DNA from: Streptomyces sp. AW19M42
GTDB lineage: Bacteria; Actinomycetota; Actinomycetes; Streptomycetales; Streptomycetaceae
Length of the DNA: 34,175 nucleotides
Reading direction: 5' to 3'
Assembly (NCBI GenBank): GCA_000470535.1
Contig: CBRG010000207.1
Coordinates: forward strand, 1-34,175
Made by a program: the position numbers and the translations under genes. This document shows, piece by piece, positions 7,462-16,056 of the stretch (position 1 is its first letter; every line of letters begins with the position of its first letter). Below the pieces are notes generated by a model, which saw only the letters and a program-made list of their open reading frames with translations, did not search any database and was not told the DNA's origin.

Positions 7462-7506
7462 TTCATCGCGGAGGGGTCTATCGCGCAGGGGTTTGTTGCG
7501 GAGGGA
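7462..7506 (+). repeat. Three tandem 15-bp repeats upstream of the ABC exporter gene
   Basis: Three units with exact 15-bp period (7462-7476, 7477-7491, 7492-7506) share the pattern T-N3-T[CT]GCG[GC]AGGG[GA]. They lie 63 bp before the proposed GTG of the ABC exporter at 7569 and immediately after the transporter remnant. Regular phasing suggests a multi-site operator or a leader element. The minus-strand reading is a PSA-type pseudo-repeat that I do not regard as protein. Confidence 0.65.
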
Positions 7507-7568
7507 TGAAATCCGCCGCCCACCACGTTGGTGCCTTCCGGAAGAGCAGGTCGAACGGGAGGCACCGG

Positions 7569-10500
7569 GTGTCGGACGCAGGGGAGACAGACGACGGGCA
7601 GCAGCCCCGCGGCTGGGCGCGCAGGCTGAGCGGTTACGCCTGGCGATACCGCCGCAACGTGCTGCTGTCGCTCGGCTCGTCGCTCGCCGGAATGGCGGTG
7701 ATGGCCCTGGTCCCGCTGATCACCAAGGTGATCATCGACGATGTCGTCGGCGACCACACCCGTTCCCTGGCCGTCTGGACCGGGCTGCTGATCGGGGCCG
7801 CCGCGCTCGTGTACGTCTCCACGTACATCCGCCGCTACTACGGCGGCCGGCTCGCCCTGGACGTCCAGCACGACCTGCGGACCGAGATCTACGGGACGAT
7901 CACCCGCCTCGACGGGAAGCGGCAGGACGAGCTGTCCACCGGACAGGTCGTCGGGCGTGCCACCAGCGACCTGCAGCTGATCCAGGGGCTGCTGTTCATG
8001 CTCCCGATGACCATCGGGAACGTGCTGCTCTTCCTGCTCTCCCTGGTGATCATGGCGTGGCTCTCGCCGCTGCTGACCCTCGTCGCCGTGGCCGTCGCCC
8101 CCGCGCTCTGGTTCATCGCCCGTCGCTCCCGCACCCGGCTCTTCCCCGCCACCTGGTACGCCCAGTCGCAGGCCGCAGCCGTCGCAGGAGTCGTCGACGG
8201 GGCCGTCTCCGGCGTCCGCGTCGTCAAGGGGTTCGGGCAGGAGGACCAGGAGACCGGCAAGCTGCGCGAGGTCGGACGCCGGCTCTTCGCCGGGCGGCTG
8301 CGCACCATCCGGCTGAACTCCCGCTACACCCCCGCCCTCCAGGCCGTCCCCGCGCTCGGCCAGGTCGCCATGCTGGCCCTCGGCGGCTGGCTCGCCACCC
8401 GGGGTGAGATCACCCTCGGTACGTTCGTCGCGTTCTCCACCTACCTCGCCCAGCTCGTCGGCCCGGTCCGGATGCTCGCCATGGTCCTCACCGTGGGACA
8501 GCAGGCCCGCGCCGGAGTGGAACGCGTACTCGAACTCATCGACACCGAGCCGACCATGCGGGACGGCACCAAGCAGCTCCCCACCGGCGCACCGGCCAGC
8601 GTCGAGTTCGACGACGTCCGCTTCGGCTACGACGACGACCGCCCCGTCCTCGACGGCTTCTCGCTCACCATCGAGCCCGGCGAGACCGTCGCCGTCGTCG
8701 GCGCGTCCGGCAGCGGCAAGTCCACCGTCTCGATGCTCCTCCCGCGCTTCTACGACGTAACGCACGGCGCGGTCCTGGTCGGCGGCCACGACGTGCGCGA
8801 ACTGACCCTCGACTCGCTGCGGGCCGCCATCGGCCTCGTACCGGAGGACAGCTTCCTGTTCTCCGACACCATCCGCGCCAACATCGCCTACGGACTCCCG
8901 GACGCCACCGACGAGCAGATCGAGCGGGCCGCCCGCGCCGCCCAGGCCCACCGCTTCATCGTCGAGCTGGCCAAGGGGTACGGCACCGAGGTCGGTGAGC
9001 ACGGCCTGACCCTCTCCGGCGGCCAGCGCCAGCGCGTCGCACTCGCCCGCGCCATCCTCACCGACCCCCGGCTACTCCTCCTGGACGACGCCACCTCCGC
9101 CGTCGACGCCCGGGTCGAGCACGAGATCCACGAGGCGCTGCGCGGGGTGATGGCGGGCCGCACGACGCTGCTGATCGCCCACCGCCGCTCCACCCTCAAC
9201 CTCGCGGACCGGATCGCCGTCCTGGAGAACGGCCGGCTCGCCGACATCGGTACGCACGAGGAGCTGGAGCGCCGCTCCGCGCTCTACCGGCGGCTGCTCA
9301 CCGACCCGGACGAGCTCGGCGGCACCTCGCCCGGCCACCGGCCGGCCCGCCCCGCCACAGACCCCGAGGACGACCGCGCGCTCCAGGAGGAGCTCGGCGT
9401 CGAATTCGACGCCGAGCGCGGCATCACCCCCGAGCTGTGGGTACGCAAGGAGCAGGCCCGGGAGACCGACGCGGCCGGCACCCCCGCCACCCCCGAGCTC
9501 CTCGCCCAGGTGGACGCCCTGCCCCCGGCGACCGACACCCCGGATGTCGACGAGGCCCGCGCCGTGCACGCGGAGGAGTCGTACGGGCTCCGCCGGCTGC
9601 TGCGCGGCTTCGGGCTTCCGCTGCTGGTCAGCCTCGCGCTGGTGGCCGTGGACGCCGGAGCGGGACTCCTCCTGCCGGTGCTGATCAGGAACGGCATCGA
9701 CGAGGGCGTCACCCAGCTGGCGCTCGGCGCGGTCTGGGCGGCCTCCGCCCTCGGCCTCGCCGTCGTGCTGGTGCAGTGGGCGGCCCAGATCGGTGAGACG
9801 CGGATGACGGGCCGCACCGGTGAACGGGTGCTCTACTCGCTGCGGCTGAAGATCTTCGCGCAGCTCCAGCGCCTCGGCCTCGACTACTACGAGCGCGAGC
9901 TGACCGGCCGGATCATGACCCGGATGACGACGGACGTGGACGCGCTGTCCACTTTCCTGCAGACCGGCCTGGTCACGGCCTTCGTCTCCGTCGTCACCTT
10001 CTTCGGGATCATGGTCGCGCTACTGGTCCTGGACGTCGAACTGGCCCTGGTGGTCTTCGCCACCCTGCCGGTGCTGATCATCGGGACGGTCTTCTTCCGC
10101 CGCAAGAGCGTCAAGGCGTACGAGCTGGCCCGTGAGCGCATCAGCGCCGTCAACGCCGACCTCCAGGAGTCCGTCTCCGGGCTCCGGATCGTGCAGGCCT
10201 TCCGCCGCGAGCGGGACGGGGCCGAGCGGTTCGCCGGGCGCAGCGACTACTACCGCGAGGCCCGGGTCCGCGGCCAGTGGCTGATCTCGGTCTACTTCCC
10301 GTTCGTCCAGCTGCTGTCGTCGGTGGCCGCGGCGGCGGTGCTGATCGTCGGCGCCGGCCGGGTCGACAACGGCACGCTCACCACGGGCGCCCTCGTCGCC
10401 TACCTGCTCTACATCGACCTGTTCTTCGCCCCCGTGCAGCAGCTGTCCCAGGTCTTCGACGGCTACCAGCAGGCCACCGTCTCGCTCGGCCGGATCCAGG

Positions 10501-11309
10501 AGCTGCTCCAGGAGCCGACGTCCACCGCCGACCGGGACGAACCGCTGGACGTGCTGTCGCTGCGCGGCGAGATCGCGTTCGAGGACGTGTCGTTCGCGTA
10601 CACCGGCGAGGAGGCGGCGCTCACCGGAGTCGACCTGCACATCCCGGCCGGCCAGACGGTCGCGTTCGTCGGTGAGACCGGCGCGGGCAAGTCCACCCTG
10701 GTCAAGCTCGTCGCCCGGTTCTACGACCCGACGGCCGGCCGGGTCACGGCGGACGGCACCGATCTGCGCCACCTCGGCCTCACCGCGTACCGGCACCGGC
10801 TCGGAGTCGTCCCGCAGGAGGCGTACCTCTTCGCGGGCACGGTCCGCGACGCCATCGCGTACGGGCGGCCGGAGGCCACCGACGCGCAGGTGGAGGCGGC
10901 GTCCAGGGCGGTCGGCGCGCACGACATGATCGCCACGCTGGACGGCGGCTATCTGCACGAGGTCGCGGAGCGGGGCCGCAACCTCTCCGCCGGACAGCGG
11001 CAGCTGGTCGCGCTCGCCCGCGCCGAACTCGTCGACCCGGACATCCTGCTGCTCGACGAGGCCACCGCGTCCCTGGACCTGGCCAGCGAGGCGCTGGTGA
11101 ACCAGGCGACGGACCGGCTGGCCGGCCGGCGCACCACACTGGTCGTCGCCCACCGGCTGACCACCGCCGCCCGCGCCGACCGGGTCGTGGTGATGGACCA
11201 CGGCCGGGTCGTCGAGGACGGCACGCACGACGAACTCCTCGCCCTGGACGGGCAGTACGCCGTGCTGTGGCGCACCTTCATAGGGGAGGACGAGCCTGCC
11301 GGGGTGTGA
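7569..11309 (+). CDS. Single-chain ABC exporter with two membrane-ATPase modules
   Basis: About 1246 residues from GTG 7569, chosen for GGGAGG (7557-7562) 6 nt upstream; an in-frame ATG at 7506 would add 21 residues with no homology-like character. The order is TMD1 (about 20-320), NBD1 (about 345-580), charged linker, TMD2 (about 670-980), NBD2 (about 1010-1240). NBD1 has GASGSGKST (378-386), LSGGQRQR (from 482) and LLLLDD, with Asp507 replacing the catalytic Glu. NBD2 has GETGAGKST (1035-1043), LSAGQRQL (from 1139) and LLLDE with Glu1164. It is thus asymmetric, with one degenerate ATP site, like heterodimeric multidrug exporters fused head to tail. Such proteins export drugs or lipids; the substrate is unknown. 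The first TMD sequence resembles the MsbA/TM287-288 class. Confidence 0.92.
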   Translation: MSDAGETDDGQQPRGWARRLSGYAWRYRRNVLLSLGSSLAGMAVMALVPLITKVIIDDVVGDHTRSLAVWTGLLIGAAALVYVSTYIRRYYGGRLALDVQHDLRTEIYGTITRLDGKRQDELSTGQVVGRATSDLQLIQGLLFMLPMTIGNVLLFLLSLVIMAWLSPLLTLVAVAVAPALWFIARRSRTRLFPATWYAQSQAAAVAGVVDGAVSGVRVVKGFGQEDQETGKLREVGRRLFAGRLRTIRLNSRYTPALQAVPALGQVAMLALGGWLATRGEITLGTFVAFSTYLAQLVGPVRMLAMVLTVGQQARAGVERVLELIDTEPTMRDGTKQLPTGAPASVEFDDVRFGYDDDRPVLDGFSLTIEPGETVAVVGASGSGKSTVSMLLPRFYDVTHGAVLVGGHDVRELTLDSLRAAIGLVPEDSFLFSDTIRANIAYGLPDATDEQIERAARAAQAHRFIVELAKGYGTEVGEHGLTLSGGQRQRVALARAILTDPRLLLLDDATSAVDARVEHEIHEALRGVMAGRTTLLIAHRRSTLNLADRIAVLENGRLADIGTHEELERRSALYRRLLTDPDELGGTSPGHRPARPATDPEDDRALQEELGVEFDAERGITPELWVRKEQARETDAAGTPATPELLAQVDALPPATDTPDVDEARAVHAEESYGLRRLLRGFGLPLLVSLALVAVDAGAGLLLPVLIRNGIDEGVTQLALGAVWAASALGLAVVLVQWAAQIGETRMTGRTGERVLYSLRLKIFAQLQRLGLDYYERELTGRIMTRMTTDVDALSTFLQTGLVTAFVSVVTFFGIMVALLVLDVELALVVFATLPVLIIGTVFFRRKSVKAYELARERISAVNADLQESVSGLRIVQAFRRERDGAERFAGRSDYYREARVRGQWLISVYFPFVQLLSSVAAAAVLIVGAGRVDNGTLTTGALVAYLLYIDLFFAPVQQLSQVFDGYQQATVSLGRIQELLQEPTSTADRDEPLDVLSLRGEIAFEDVSFAYTGEEAALTGVDLHIPAGQTVAFVGETGAGKSTLVKLVARFYDPTAGRVTADGTDLRHLGLTAYRHRLGVVPQEAYLFAGTVRDAIAYGRPEATDAQVEAASRAVGAHDMIATLDGGYLHEVAERGRNLSAGQRQLVALARAELVDPDILLLDEATASLDLASEALVNQATDRLAGRRTTLVVAHRLTTAARADRVVVMDHGRVVEDGTHDELLALDGQYAVLWRTFIGEDEPAGV

Positions 11310-11335
11310 GGCGGGGGCGGCGGCGCGCCCCCGCC
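11310..11335. terminator. Bidirectional GC-rich hairpin between convergent genes
   Basis: GGCGGGGGCG (11310-11319) pairs perfectly with CGCCCCCGCC (11326-11335) around a 6-nt loop. It directly follows the ABC exporter stop and lies 6 nt before the stop of the convergent gene. Confidence 0.65.
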
Positions 11336-11341
11336 CCGGGG

Positions 11342-11839
11342 CTATCCGCGGATGCCGGAGATCTTCCCGGTGCCCAGCTCCGACTGCACGGTCAGGTTCG
11401 TGTACGTCGGGTGGGCGACCGAGCCCCAGGTGAGCCGGACGTGCGTCCAGGCGTGACCGGCACCGCTGTCGCCCGCGGTGACGCGGAAGGCGGCCGGGAC
11501 GTCCTGGGCGCGCAGTACACCGTCGGCGTGGTTGGCCTTCTCCCAGGCGCGCAGCTCCTGGCGCAGCTCCGGCGTGAGGTAGAAGCCGCGGAGCGCGGTG
11601 GCGAGGTCGCCGCCGTCCTCCGCGGCGACGGCGTCGAGGTACGCGCCGTAGAAGTGGGCGACCTCCTGAGCCTCCGCCTCGGAGACGTCGTCGCGGGCCG
11701 CGGCGGCGGACGCCCGCTGGGGTGCGACGGCAGCGGCGGCCGGGACGGCGGCGACCGCGGTCAGGAGCGCGGCCGCGAGCAGGGTGCGGCCGATGATGCG
11801 GCGGCCGCGAAGGTGCCGGGTGGTGCTGGGTCGGGTCAT
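11342..11839 (-). CDS. Small secreted protein of unknown function
   Basis: 165 residues. An Arg-rich N-terminus precedes a hydrophobic stretch (LLAAALLTAVAAVPAAAAVA), a signal peptide. The mature part has SEAEAQEVAHFYGAYLDAVA, then LATALRGFYLTPELRQELRAWEKANHADGVLRAQDVP and a beta-rich end (HAWTHVRLTWG..., TYTNLTVQSE). That helix-then-sheet layout recalls the NTF2-like/DUF3828 type of secreted protein, but I cannot assign it. The start at 11839 is supported by GAAAGGAAGA upstream. It is divergent from the secreted protein gene at 11988, sharing a 148-bp control region. No active-site motif was recognised. Confidence 0.7.
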   Translation of the reverse strand: MTRPSTTRHLRGRRIIGRTLLAAALLTAVAAVPAAAAVAPQRASAAAARDDVSEAEAQEVAHFYGAYLDAVAAEDGGDLATALRGFYLTPELRQELRAWEKANHADGVLRAQDVPAAFRVTAGDSGAGHAWTHVRLTWGSVAHPTYTNLTVQSELGTGKISGIRG

Positions 11840-11874
11840 GACGGTGTCTTCCTTTCGTATGGCTCTGTCCTGTT

Positions 11875-11933
11875 GGAGGCGGCATGTGGTGATGTGGTTG
11901 CCCGGAATGTGGAGCACGCCGCATGCAACCTCC
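11875..11933. promoter_or_regulatory. Spaced inverted repeat between two divergent secreted-protein genes
   Basis: GGAGG-N2-GCATG (11875-11886) is mirrored by CATGC-N2-CCTCC (11922-11933). The arrangement could be an operator looping the divergent promoter region or an RNA hairpin. Function is not established. Confidence 0.35.
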
Positions 11934-11987
11934 GAATGGCCTCCCGCGTCGTACGCAGATACACGCATGCGTCGGAAAGAGGTGTAT

Positions 11988-12443
11988 GTGTTCGATGAGG
12001 CGATGAGGTGGCTGGTGACAGGAGTGACGATCGGACGGGCCGGGGCGGGGGGCGGGCGCACGGGACACGGGGGCTCCGCGCGGCTGCTGGTACTCGCCCT
12101 GACCACCGCCCTCGGACTGCTCGCCGGCGGGATCGGGGCGACCGGTGCGAACGCCGCGTCGGTCTGCGCCGGACGCCCCGCGAAGACCCTGAAGTTCGGC
12201 ACGGGCGAGCTGCGCGTCTACCGGACCCGCTCCTACGCCTGCGCCCTCGCGGTCGCCGCCAAGCCCGGTGCGCGCCGCAGGATGTCCGTACAGATCCAGC
12301 CGCGGGGCGGCCGCCCCGTCGTCGACAAGGGCAGCTTCACGCAGCAGGCCGGTCCGGTGACGGTCCACGCGCTGAACCGCTGCGTCCGGGTGTCCGGCAC
12401 GATCTCGGGGAAGACGGGCTCCACCGGCTGGATCCTGTGCTGA
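11988..12443 (+). CDS. Small secreted protein of unknown function with four mature cysteines
   Basis: 151 residues from GTG 11988, chosen because GGAAAGAGG (11974-11982) lies 5 nt upstream; an ATG at 11967 in the same frame lacks a ribosome site. An N-terminal segment with several Gly/Arg residues precedes a hydrophobic core (LLVLALTTALGLLAGGIG) ending ANAAS, a long signal peptide. The mature domain of about 90 residues has four cysteines (near AASVC, SYACA, NRCVR and the terminal ILC), so two disulphides are likely, and beta-strand-like segments (MSVQIQPRGG, VTVHALNRCVRVSGTI). Similar small secreted proteins are common in Streptomyces without known function. It is divergent from the gene at 11839. 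Confidence 0.65.
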   Translation: MFDEAMRWLVTGVTIGRAGAGGGRTGHGGSARLLVLALTTALGLLAGGIGATGANAASVCAGRPAKTLKFGTGELRVYRTRSYACALAVAAKPGARRRMSVQIQPRGGRPVVDKGSFTQQAGPVTVHALNRCVRVSGTISGKTGSTGWILC

Positions 12444-12501
12444 CCGGGTGACGTGGCCGGGCATGCGGCAAGGGGGGCTGGCGGTGCCGGTGTTGCCCCG
12501 C

Positions 12502-12525
12502 TAGGTTCACGACCTCTGTTGTGAA
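12502..12525 (+). promoter_or_regulatory. Candidate promoter and overlapping hairpin/operator of the peptidase gene
   Basis: TAGGTT (12502-12507) fits the TAGNNT -10 box. An inverted repeat, TTCACGAC (12506-12513) with GTTGTGAA (12518-12525), overlaps its end and covers the predicted start of transcription. No convincing -35 was found. It could be an operator or a 5' hairpin. Confidence 0.4.
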
Positions 12526-12542
12526 TCAAGGGGAGGGTGAGA

Positions 12543-14018
12543 ATGCGCAAGGCTCTCAGAGGCGTCCTGTCGCTCGCGATGCTCATCGGCACGGTGAGCG
12601 CGACGGGTGCCTCCGCCGGGGCGGCCACCGCCGCAGAACCGGCCGCGCTCCGTTCCGCCGTCGGTGACAGCGGTACGAGCACGGACATCAAGGACCGCAT
12701 CCTGGCGATCCCGGGAATGAGCCTGATCGAGGAGAAGCCCTACCCGGGCTACCGCTACTTCGTCCTCGACTACACCCAGCCGGTCGACCACCGGCACCCG
12801 TCCAAGGGAACGTTCCAGCAGCGGATCACCCTGCTGCACAAGGACACCTCCCGTCCGACGGTGTTCTTCACCAGTGGATACAACGTCTCCACCAACCCCA
12901 GCCGCTCCGAGCCGACCCGGATCGTGGACGGCAACCAGGTCTCGCTGGAGTACCGGTTCTTCACCCCGTCCCGGCCGTCGCCCGCCGACTGGTCCAAGCT
13001 CGACATCTGGCAGGCCGCCAGTGACCAGCACCGGGTCTTCGCCGCGCTGAAGAAGATCTACTCGAAGAACTGGCTGACCACCGGCGGTTCCAAGGGCGGC
13101 ATGACCGCCACGTACTACGAGCGCTACTACCCGAAGGACATGGACGGCGTCGTCGCGTACGTCGCACCCAACGACGTGGTCGACAAGGAGGACTCGACGT
13201 ACGACCGGTTCCTGGCCGACGTCGGGACCAAGGAGTGCCGCGACAAGCTGAACGGCGTGCAGCGCCAGGCGCTCGTCCGCCGGGAGCCGTTGGAGAAGAA
13301 GTACCGGCAGTACGCCGCCGACAACGGCTACACCTTCACCACGACCGGCTCCCTCGACAAGGCGTACGAAGCCGTCGTCCTGGACTACGTCTGGGCGTTC
13401 TGGCAGTACAGCCTCCTCGCCGACTGCGACTCCCTCCCGGCGGACGCCAAGTCGGCCACCGACCAGGCGATCTGGGACTCGGTGGACTCGATCTCCGGCT
13501 TCTCCGCCTACGCCGACCAGGGCCTGGAGACGTACACGCCGTACTACTACCAGGCGGGCACCCAGCTCGGGTCGCCCGACATCAAGCAGCCCTGGCTCGG
13601 CAAGCTGAGCCGCTACGGCTACCAGCCGCCGCGCACCTTCGTGCCGCGCTCCATCCCGATGAGGTTCCAGCCCGGGGTGATGCGAGACATCGACAACTGG
13701 GTGAAGCACCGCGCCGACCACATGCTGTACGTGTACGGGGAGAACGACCCCTACGGTGCGGAGCGCTTCCAGCTCGGCGCCGGCGCCCGTGACAGCCACG
13801 TCTTCACCGTGCCCGACGGCAACCACGGGGCGACCGTCGCGGGTCTCGTCCCGGCCGAGAACGCCACGGCCACCGCAGCCATCCTGCGCTGGGCGGGCGT
13901 CTCCCCGGCCGCCGTCCAGGCGGACCCGGCGAAGGCCAAGCCGCTCGCGAAGTTCGACGCGGTCCTCGACAAGCGGGACCTGACGACCGAGCACCGGCTC
14001 GGCCACCGGCGTCCGTAG
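12543..14018 (+). CDS. Secreted tripeptidyl aminopeptidase, peptidase family S37
   Basis: 491 residues. Signal peptide MRKALRGVLSLAMLIGTVSATGASAGA is followed by a propeptide-like stretch and an alpha/beta-hydrolase core. The catalytic set is visible: nucleophile S183 in GGSKGG, acid D402 in GENDPYGAE, and H428 in DGNHGATV. Segments FVLDYTQPVDH, FFTSGYN and YYPKDMDGVVAYVAPND are characteristic of the PS-10/S37 family, which removes N-terminal tripeptides from proteins outside the cell. The ATG at 12543 is preferred because GGGAGGG (12531-12537) lies 5 nt before it; a GTG at 12537 in frame falls within that site. It probably supplies peptides during growth on protein, and ends at a 15-bp-stem terminator. 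Confidence 0.9.
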   Translation: MRKALRGVLSLAMLIGTVSATGASAGAATAAEPAALRSAVGDSGTSTDIKDRILAIPGMSLIEEKPYPGYRYFVLDYTQPVDHRHPSKGTFQQRITLLHKDTSRPTVFFTSGYNVSTNPSRSEPTRIVDGNQVSLEYRFFTPSRPSPADWSKLDIWQAASDQHRVFAALKKIYSKNWLTTGGSKGGMTATYYERYYPKDMDGVVAYVAPNDVVDKEDSTYDRFLADVGTKECRDKLNGVQRQALVRREPLEKKYRQYAADNGYTFTTTGSLDKAYEAVVLDYVWAFWQYSLLADCDSLPADAKSATDQAIWDSVDSISGFSAYADQGLETYTPYYYQAGTQLGSPDIKQPWLGKLSRYGYQPPRTFVPRSIPMRFQPGVMRDIDNWVKHRADHMLYVYGENDPYGAERFQLGAGARDSHVFTVPDGNHGATVAGLVPAENATATAAILRWAGVSPAAVQADPAKAKPLAKFDAVLDKRDLTTEHRLGHRRP

Positions 14019-14024
14019 CGGGAA

Positions 14025-14057
14025 CCGTGCCGGCGGCCGTAGCGGCCGCCGGCACGG
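14025..14057. terminator. Perfect 15-bp hairpin between convergent genes
   Basis: Positions 14025-14039 pair perfectly with 14043-14057 around a 3-nt loop, 6 nt after the peptidase stop and 18 nt from the convergent GH3 stop. It should terminate both transcripts. Confidence 0.75.
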
Positions 14058-14075
14058 CGAGGGCGCTTCAGGGAT

Positions 14076-15926
14076 TCAGTACGACAGCCCGTAGCCCACC
14101 GGGTAGAGCACCCGCGCCGGGTCGTCCGCGCGCTGGACCGGCACCGGCAGGGCGCCACGCGGTTCGGCGCGGCCCGCGATCACCCGGGCCGCCGCCCGCA
14201 GTTCGACATCCGTCCAGGAGTACGCGGCCAGGCTCGCCGCGTGCCCCGTACCGTCCAACTGCGCGATGTCGTACGGGTTGCGGATCGCGACCGTGATCAC
14301 CGGCACGCCGGTCGCGGCCAGCGCGCTCACCAGGGTCCGCTGTAAACTGGTCGCCGTGACGTTGTACGTGCCCACCACCACCGCGTCCTTGCCCTGCGCG
14401 GCCGCCACCGCCGCGTCGATGTCCGCCTGGGCGGGCGCGGTACCGGTGGACAGGGCGGTGGCCGCGTACCCCAGCTCCTTGAACTCCGCGGCCAGCGTGG
14501 CGGTCGGCGGTCCCGTCGTGCCGGACGGAGAGGCCGGATCGGCCCCCACCACCAACAGCTCGCGGTGCGAACGGCGCGACAGCGGCAGCAGCGCGCCCTC
14601 GTTGGCCAGCAGCGTGGTGGTGTGCTCCGCGATCCGGTCGGCGGCGGCCAGGTGCGACCGGGTGCCGACCGTACGGTCCACGCCCCGGAGGCTGACGAAC
14701 GGGTCCTCGAACAGCCCGAGCTTCGTCTTCAGCCGCAGGATGCGCAGGATCGATTCCTCGATCCGGGCCTCACTGACCTCGCCGCTCTTCACGGCCGCCA
14801 GCAGGGCGTTCCAGGAGACGTCGAGGTCCGGCGGGTTGAGGAGCTGGTCGACGCCCGCCTGTACGGCGAGCACCGGCACGCGCTCGTCGCCGTACTTGGT
14901 CCGTACGCCCTGCATGCCGAGCGAGTCGGTGACCACGACGCCGTCGTAACCCAGCTCCTCGCGCAGGATTCCGGTGAGGATGGGCCGGGACAGGGTCGCC
15001 GGGTCCTCGGCCGGGTCGAGTGCGGGCACCACGATGTGCGCGGTCATGATCGAGTCGATGCCGGCGGCGATCGCGGCCCGGAACGGCGGCTCGTCCAGCT
15101 CGGCCCACTGCTCGCGGGTGTGGGTGATGACCGGCAGGCCGGTGTGGCTGTCGGTGCTGGTGTCGCCGTGACCGGGGAAGTGCTTGGCCGTGGAGGCTAT
15201 CCCCGCGCTCTGGTACCCCTTCACCTGGGCGGCGACCATCCCGGCCACCGACTGCGGGTCGGAGCCGAAGGAGCGCACCCCGATCACCGGGTTGGCCGGG
15301 TTGACGTTGACGTCCGCGTCCGGGGCGTAGTTCTGGCAGATGCCGATCGCGGCCAGCTCGGCGCCCGCGATCCGCCCCGCCTCGCGGGCGTCGGAGCGCG
15401 AACGGCCCGCGCCCAGCGCCATCGCGCCCGGCATCAGCGTGGCGGGCTCACCGACCCGGCAGACGATGCCGTGCTCCTGGTCCGTCGAGACGAGGAGCGG
15501 CAGCGGGGTGGGACCCGCCAGACCGGCGCGCTGGATGCCGTTGGAGAGATCCGCGATCTGGTGCGGGTCACGGGTGTTGTGGGCCCAGGTGAAGTAGATG
15601 ATGCCGCCGACGTGGTACTTGGCGATCATCTCCGCCGCGGTGCGCACGCCGATCTCGGCGAGGTTGGCGTCGATGTCGGCCTGGTCGGGGTCGGTGGCGG
15701 AATGCCCGTAGACCCGCATGACGAACAGCTGGCCGACCTTCTCCTCCAGGCTCATCCGGGAGATGAGCCGCTTCAGCCGCCGGGTGGTGGCTGCGGAGTT
15801 GTGGCTGCCGCCCGCGGAGTTCCGGGCGGCGACGGCGCCGGGGGCGAGTGCCGTGCCCGTCGCCGCGACGACTGCGGTGGCGGCGGTGGCGGTGAGAAGG
15901 GTGCGTCTGGAGGGGCGGTGGTGCAC
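14076..15926 (-). CDS. Tat-exported glycoside hydrolase family 3, beta-N-acetylhexosaminidase type
   Basis: 616 residues from GTG 15926, supported by GAAGGAGC 5 nt upstream; longer in-frame starts have no ribosome site. The N-terminus has a twin-arginine signal (PSRRTLLTATAATAVVAATG, cleavage near AVAA). The GH3 barrel contains the NagZ-type dyad loop AKHFPGHGDTSTDSH, with its His general acid, and the nucleophile Asp in VVTDSLGMQGV. A second alpha/beta domain runs from about residue 420 to the end (LLANEGALLPLS, GKDAVVVGTYN). Enzymes of this type release GlcNAc from chitin or muropeptide fragments. Two GGAAGTT-type direct repeats upstream may be operators. Export and the GH3 class are well supported; the exact glycan is not. 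Confidence 0.88.
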   Translation of the reverse strand: MHHRPSRRTLLTATAATAVVAATGTALAPGAVAARNSAGGSHNSAATTRRLKRLISRMSLEEKVGQLFVMRVYGHSATDPDQADIDANLAEIGVRTAAEMIAKYHVGGIIYFTWAHNTRDPHQIADLSNGIQRAGLAGPTPLPLLVSTDQEHGIVCRVGEPATLMPGAMALGAGRSRSDAREAGRIAGAELAAIGICQNYAPDADVNVNPANPVIGVRSFGSDPQSVAGMVAAQVKGYQSAGIASTAKHFPGHGDTSTDSHTGLPVITHTREQWAELDEPPFRAAIAAGIDSIMTAHIVVPALDPAEDPATLSRPILTGILREELGYDGVVVTDSLGMQGVRTKYGDERVPVLAVQAGVDQLLNPPDLDVSWNALLAAVKSGEVSEARIEESILRILRLKTKLGLFEDPFVSLRGVDRTVGTRSHLAAADRIAEHTTTLLANEGALLPLSRRSHRELLVVGADPASPSGTTGPPTATLAAEFKELGYAATALSTGTAPAQADIDAAVAAAQGKDAVVVGTYNVTATSLQRTLVSALAATGVPVITVAIRNPYDIAQLDGTGHAASLAAYSWTDVELRAAARVIAGRAEPRGALPVPVQRADDPARVLYPVGYGLSY

Positions 15927-15965
15927 GTGAGCTCCTTCGGCCGTACTCGGTGACGAGGGGGTGGT

Positions 15966-16015
15966 GAAAGAAACTTCCAAGGATCACGGATATCCAGAAA
16001 ATAACTTCCGGTCAA
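15966..16015 (-). promoter_or_regulatory. GH3 promoter region with paired direct repeats
   Basis: On the minus strand TTGACC (16015-16010) and TATCCG (15992-15987) are 17 bp apart, a plausible -35/-10 pair. The 13-bp element GGAAGTTNNTTTC occurs in the spacer (16009-15997) and again downstream (15978-15966), offset by 31 bp with 11 of 13 bases shared. The locations suit a repressor that blocks the promoter. The regulator is unknown. Confidence 0.5.
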
Positions 16016-16056
16016 GGGTTCCGACCGTTTGAGCGCGTCCCGCACGGGCGGTGGAG

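Noticed and set aside
7462..7510. TTCATC ... GATGAA near the 15-bp repeats as a third copy of the PucR-type operator
   Set aside because: The arms are only 6 bp and the spacing is 37 bp instead of 18, and no matching promoter boxes follow.
10020..12464. Minus-strand open frame of 814 codons spanning the ABC exporter end and two secreted-protein genes
   Set aside because: It crosses a terminator and a divergent promoter and has no protein-like segments.
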